A stretch of DNA of 8,409 nt from an uncultured Collinsella sp. (GTDB lineage Bacteria; Actinomycetota; Coriobacteriia; Coriobacteriales; Coriobacteriaceae). Below the pieces are notes generated by a model. It did not search any database, had not been told where the DNA came from, and was given only the letters and a program-made list of their open reading frames with translations. Positions 5,075 to 8,409 of the stretch are shown piece after piece. How positions within the stretch are numbered: position 1 is the first letter of the stretch; each line of letters opens with the position of its first letter. The position numbers and the translations under genes are program-made. The stretch lies in contig USHF01000058.1 of the NCBI GenBank assembly GCA_900554465.1, forward strand, positions 1-8,409. The letters run 5' to 3'.

Positions 5075-7420
5075 ATGGAAACGCTTGAGCGCAATGAGTG
5101 GGCGGACGTTGCCCAATTGGTCGAGATCACGAGCGATGCTGTCATTATCTGCGAGCTCGACGGAACCATTTTGCATGTAAATAATCGCTTGCTCGACTTG
5201 ATGTGCGAGGAGCGTTCCGATGTGATCAACGGGGACGTTAAAGACCTCTTGTACTCGTCGGCTTTTGAACGCGCGACAGAGCATCGGCTTCCTTTTGAGA
5301 CCAATGGAACAAAGAGCGAGTTGATGCTCAAGTTAAGTGACGGATCGTTTATTCCCGTCCTGGTTTGTGCCGGCTCGGTTACGCCGCCTCGAATCTTTGG
5401 CCGCCGTGCGCCGCGCGTTCTGGTGGCACTCCATAGCATCGAAGAACAGTATTCGCACGACCGTCAGCTCAAGCGTGCGCTTTCGGAGCTTAGAGTGGCG
5501 AATAAGCGTCTCTCGGGTACATTGTCGGTCATTATGAGCACGGTGGGCTCCGATGAGCTGCCCAGTTTGTTAGATATCGTTTTGAACCAGCTTGTAGGAA
5601 CGCTCGATGCTTCGGGTGCCGCTATCTATTTTTCTGAGAGCGGCGGTTTTAAGCTTCGCGGTGTCTCCAAGGAGCTGCACGACAGCTACCTGCCCGAGTT
5701 TTTGCCGTATGGCGCTGGCATTCCGACGTATGTTCTTCGCGAGTCGCGTGCCTGTCGCTTGTCGATTCAACAGGACCTTGAGGGTGATAGGGCTGCCTCC
5801 GGTATGTTCATGGACCTGGACAATCGTTCTAAGCACCTGTTGCGCGTGCAGGATATGCCTCCGTACCGCAGCGAGATCTGTCTTCCCGTTTTTTACGGTA
5901 CGCAGATCCTTGGCGTGCTGGAAGTTGGTTGGAAGCGCCCTCAGGCGCCGCTCGCCTATGACGTTAATGTACTCGAGGTCATTTGCGATTACCTGTCTAT
6001 CCAGCTGGTCGGCATGGCATCGAGCCTTCGCTCTCGTCGCACGGCCGAGCTTGGCCGCTCGCTCAATGTCTTACGTGATGAGTTGTTTACCTTTCTAGAC
6101 GATTCCGCCGCGGCTACCCAGGCTATATCGTCCGAGATTTGCAATATGCTCAACTGTCATTTTTGCCCTGTTGAGTATGACGCCAGTCTGGGCTCCTATG
6201 TCATAGATTTTGAAGGCGGCAGTCGCGTTGCTTTGCCGGACGATCCCGAGAAACTTTTCTTTTCCACGACGGCGCCAGCGGCACGTTTGGGGGTTGGCTC
6301 TGATGGCTTTGAGGCGTCTGTTTTGGGCGGCACGAGTGCCGAGGATCTTAAACACGTCCGTATAACTCGCGTTGACGAATCGATGCCTATGGGAGGCTGG
6401 CTTAGGGCGCATGGTCTGCCTTGCCAGGGTCTCTACGTCGACACCGGCATCGAGGCGGGGCGCCCGCGCTCTGAGGGTGATGGCAAACACAGCAACGACG
6501 CGATCGTTCCTGCTTCTGTTGCGAAAGGCCCGACGACGCGCGCGCTTCTGCTTCGTGACGGTAGTCAAGAGCCGATTGATGACCTTGAATATGACTACTT
6601 GGTGCACTTGGCGCATGACTTTGAACTGATCTACGAGGGCGAATCTCAAAAGCGCGAGGAGCGCCATATCGCTCAGACCCTCCAGATTGGCATGAGAAAT
6701 TCGCTTGGTGACGTTCCGGGTATCGCGACCGATTCGGTATACCTTTCGGCAACGAATTCGGCGTTGGTTGGCGGCGACTTCTATACTCTTGTCCGTCTTC
6801 CCGACGATTGCGCCGTTATGATTTTGGGCGATGTATCCGGCAAAGGAATCGAGGCGGCGTCGATGTCAGCGCTCGTCAAGACGGCGCTGACGGCCTATGC
6901 CTGGGAGGGTGCTGGGCCCGCCCGTATGGCCCGCTCGCTCAATAGCATGCTCATGGGCTTTTCGAGGGTCGAGACGTTCGTGACGGCGTTTATCGCCAAG
7001 ATTGATCTTAAAGCGGGTCGCGCTACCTACTGCTCTGCGGGACATCCTCCCACTATGGTCATTAGACCGTCGTCGACGCCGCTTGGCGGCGGAGAAACCC
7101 GAGGGGGAGAAGTGGAGCTCCTTGGGTGCCAGTCGGGCGTGATCGGTGCCTTTGAGAGCATGGTGTACGAGACAGGCGTGTTTACGTTCGCTCCTGGTGA
7201 CATGCTATTCATGTATACCGACGGAGCAATCGAAGCACGTGATCGCTCGGGTGCTTTCTTTGGCGAGCAGCGCCTTCGTGACCTTTTGCTCTCTGTCTCG
7301 GGTGAGGGTGTATCGGGAATCTGCGGTAAGGTCTTGGGAGAGCTTGACCGCTTTACCGAGTCGGCGCTGGACGATGACATTGCGCTGGTTTCCCTTGAGT
7401 TTTTACGGGGTCGATCGTAG
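5075..7420 (+). CDS. PAS-GAF-PP2C (SpoIIE/RsbU-type) sensor phosphatase
   Basis: Predicted cytoplasmic serine phosphatase of a partner-switching pathway, expected to dephosphorylate a STAS-domain antagonist. The 781 residues hold a PAS domain (about 10-110: ITSDAVIICELDGTILHVN), a short helical linker (125-150), a GAF domain (about 160-320), a second divergent GAF-like region (about 320-525), a charged helix (ESQKREERHIAQTLQ) and a C-terminal PP2C/SpoIIE domain (about 528-780). PP2C motifs are intact: GGDFY with D568, GDVSGKG with D586, SAGHPP (655-659 region), YTDG with D716, and DDD (766-768), so metal binding and catalysis are expected. No membrane segment is seen. I chose ATG 5075 because GAGG (5065-5068) is 6 nt upstream; an in-frame GTG at 5063 would add four residues. 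The layout recalls Bacillus RsbP (PAS-PP2C) with extra sensory domains; the signal is unknown. Confidence 0.9.
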   Translation: METLERNEWADVAQLVEITSDAVIICELDGTILHVNNRLLDLMCEERSDVINGDVKDLLYSSAFERATEHRLPFETNGTKSELMLKLSDGSFIPVLVCAGSVTPPRIFGRRAPRVLVALHSIEEQYSHDRQLKRALSELRVANKRLSGTLSVIMSTVGSDELPSLLDIVLNQLVGTLDASGAAIYFSESGGFKLRGVSKELHDSYLPEFLPYGAGIPTYVLRESRACRLSIQQDLEGDRAASGMFMDLDNRSKHLLRVQDMPPYRSEICLPVFYGTQILGVLEVGWKRPQAPLAYDVNVLEVICDYLSIQLVGMASSLRSRRTAELGRSLNVLRDELFTFLDDSAAATQAISSEICNMLNCHFCPVEYDASLGSYVIDFEGGSRVALPDDPEKLFFSTTAPAARLGVGSDGFEASVLGGTSAEDLKHVRITRVDESMPMGGWLRAHGLPCQGLYVDTGIEAGRPRSEGDGKHSNDAIVPASVAKGPTTRALLLRDGSQEPIDDLEYDYLVHLAHDFELIYEGESQKREERHIAQTLQIGMRNSLGDVPGIATDSVYLSATNSALVGGDFYTLVRLPDDCAVMILGDVSGKGIEAASMSALVKTALTAYAWEGAGPARMARSLNSMLMGFSRVETFVTAFIAKIDLKAGRATYCSAGHPPTMVIRPSSTPLGGGETRGGEVELLGCQSGVIGAFESMVYETGVFTFAPGDMLFMYTDGAIEARDRSGAFFGEQRLRDLLLSVSGEGVSGICGKVLGELDRFTESALDDDIALVSLEFLRGRS

Positions 7421-7501
7421 ACCGCGATACTTGACGGGCAAAATCTGCGCAGCTGCAGATATGTATGCATCGAGCGAGCTCTTTTGGGGAACCATGGTCG
7501 T

Positions 7502-8248
7502 ATGAATGAGTGGAATGACATAGCGGTTTTGACGCCACCGGGTGATGTCGACATCGCCTCGGTGTCCGTGCTGCGCCGACGGTTGGATAATCTGATCGAC
7601 CGGGGCGTGCGTCGCGTTGTCATCAATTGCCAGGCCGTGGGCTTTATCGACTCGACGGGTTTGGCGTTTTTGCTTACACGTGCCAGAGAGCTCATGAGGC
7701 GAGAGGGCCTGCTTTCGCTCGTTAACGCCTCCGATGAGGTCATTCGCTTTTTGGAGATTGCCCGACTTGTCGACATCCTTCATGTTGCGGGTCCGGCGCG
7801 TGAGTCGATTCCCGCTATTCCGGTGGGAGAGTTGCCACGATGGAGCAAGAGCGTCGAGGTCCGACAGGGTATCGAGAATCTTCCATACTATCGACATCGC
7901 ATCGCCGAACTCCTTGAATCGCTTCCGTTGCGCCGCGACGAGCGCTACGATGTCGCGTTGGCGTCGGGGGAGGCGCTGGGTAATGCCTATGACCATGCGG
8001 GCGGTATCGGGTGCGTCCTGACGGTTCAGGCCTATGGCGATCGCGTCGTGGTTGAGGTGCTTGATCGGGGTGCCGGCTATTCTATCGATGGAGCGAGCGA
8101 ACCGGTCGCATCTGAGGAACGCGGCCGTGGTATCAAGCTTATGCGTATGCTTGTCGATAACGTGGAGGTTGCTCGTCGCACAGACGGCACCGGCACGCGC
8201 GTGCAGATGGTGAAGCTATTTAGCGGAGCACTGGAATCGCGTGCCTAG
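7502..8248 (+). CDS. STAS-HATPase fusion: anti-sigma antagonist joined to RsbW-like kinase
   Basis: A 248-residue fusion of two partner-switching proteins usually encoded separately. Residues 1-97 form a STAS domain (SpoIIAA/RsbV type) with the phosphorylation motif FIDSTGLAFLL; S51 in D50-S-T-G is the expected target. After a linker (98-115), residues about 118-243 form an RsbW/SpoIIAB-type HATPase: N box EALGNAYDH (E157, N161), G1 DRGAG (D188-G192), G2 GRGIKLM (208-214) and G3 GTGTRV (229-234). All ATP-binding motifs are present, so kinase activity is plausible. ATG 7502 has GGGGA (7486-7490) at a rather long 11-nt distance; in-frame TTG 7484 would add six residues. It lies 81 bases after the phosphatase gene in the same orientation, with a small hairpin ATCTGC/GCAGAT (7443-7460) between. 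The partner is probably a sigma factor encoded elsewhere. Confidence 0.9.
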   Translation: MNEWNDIAVLTPPGDVDIASVSVLRRRLDNLIDRGVRRVVINCQAVGFIDSTGLAFLLTRARELMRREGLLSLVNASDEVIRFLEIARLVDILHVAGPARESIPAIPVGELPRWSKSVEVRQGIENLPYYRHRIAELLESLPLRRDERYDVALASGEALGNAYDHAGGIGCVLTVQAYGDRVVVEVLDRGAGYSIDGASEPVASEERGRGIKLMRMLVDNVEVARRTDGTGTRVQMVKLFSGALESRA

Positions 8249-8293
8249 CCAATCGCTTTAGCGCGTTTAGCCACCAAGAACACGCGGCCGGCA

Positions 8294-8341
8294 ACTTTTT
8301 TGAAAAAAGTACTTGCGTCTTTTGGATAACTCGCGTAAATT
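8294..8341 (+). promoter_or_regulatory. Promoter of the second tRNA with the same T/A palindrome
   Basis: The perfect palindrome ACTTTTTT-G-AAAAAAGT (8294-8310) is followed after 2 nt by -35 TTGCGT (8313-8318), a 17-nt spacer and a -10-like TAAATT (8336-8341). The palindrome, the 2-nt gap and the CTTGCG are as in the tRNA-Leu promoter. The predicted start lies only a few bases before the tRNA 5' end at 8354. Between the STAS-HATPase stop and this element (8249-8293) there is no convincing terminator, although the T6 run after a GC-rich CGCGGCCGGC might help end transcription. Confidence 0.65.
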
Positions 8342-8353
8342 AATAACCCGCAA

Positions 8354-8380
8354 GCGGACATGGCTCAGTTGGTAGAGCAC
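8354..8380 (+). tRNA. 5' part of a tRNA, probably tRNA-Gly, cut by adapter
   Basis: GCGGACA (acceptor 5' strand), TG, D-stem GCTC/GAGC around AGTTGGTA, then AC, after which the sequencing adapter begins. The first 27 bases of a class I tRNA are clear. The GCGGACA start matches actinobacterial tRNA-Gly genes as I recall them, but the anticodon is missing, so the amino acid is a guess. Confidence 0.75.
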
Positions 8381-8409
8381 CTGTCTCTTATACACATCTG
8401 ACGCTGCCG
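8381..8409 (-). other. Illumina Nextera Read 1 adapter (artefact)
   Basis: CTGTCTCTTATACACATCT (8381-8399) is the reverse complement of the Tn5 mosaic end, and GACGCTGCCG (8400-8409) continues into the Nextera Read 1 adapter. The true insert ends at about 8380, inside a tRNA gene. Confidence 0.97.

Noticed and set aside
7431..7459. Promoter with TTGACG before the STAS-HATPase gene
   Set aside because: The -35 match is good, but at 17 nt the -10 would be TGCAGA, which matches the consensus poorly; no better -10 at normal spacing.
1..8409. CRISPR array, phage genes or riboswitch
   Set aside because: No regularly spaced direct repeats, no phage-type genes, and no riboswitch leader that I recognise on either strand.

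Overview
The window is an assembled fragment, or a single long molecule, of GC-rich bacterial DNA with untrimmed Illumina Nextera adapter at both ends (1-48 and 8381-8409). The real insert is therefore about 49-8380. Third codon positions are mostly G or C. The tRNA genes look actinobacterial: a class II tRNA-Leu with encoded CCA and a tRNA starting GCGGACA. Gene content (Opp/Dpp peptide importer, PAS-GAF-PP2C phosphatase, STAS-HATPase protein) would suit a gut Coriobacteriia such as Collinsella. That assignment is an impression from gene style and was not tested.

Left half (222-4332): four tightly packed plus-strand genes for a peptide ABC importer, permeases OppB and OppC and ATPases OppD and OppF. 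No substrate-binding protein is present. It probably lay upstream of the cut end, because a stable hairpin (162-191) sits just before oppB, as often seen between oppA and oppB.

Middle (4333-5048): nearly 600 bases without a protein gene, but very rich in structure. It holds two long palindromic elements (4349-4475 plus orientation; 4657-4781 minus orientation). They have the same modular layout, near-identical unpaired modules, and stems that differ at 12 positions with the complementary change on the other arm each time. This is the most interesting non-coding signal in the window. A promoter with a 17-nt T/A palindrome, a tRNA-Leu(GAG) gene and its terminator follow. The same promoter design recurs at 8294-8341 in front of a tRNA gene cut by the adapter.

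Right half (5075-8248): two plus-strand genes that look like a compact partner-switching signalling module. The first is a sensor phosphatase (PAS, GAF, a second GAF-like region, PP2C/SpoIIE). The second fuses a STAS antagonist domain, with the phosphorylatable DSTG motif, to an RsbW/SpoIIAB-type HATPase kinase domain. By analogy with Bacillus RsbP/RsbV/RsbW, the phosphatase would dephosphorylate the STAS serine and the HATPase would phosphorylate it and hold a target such as a sigma factor. No sigma factor is visible here.
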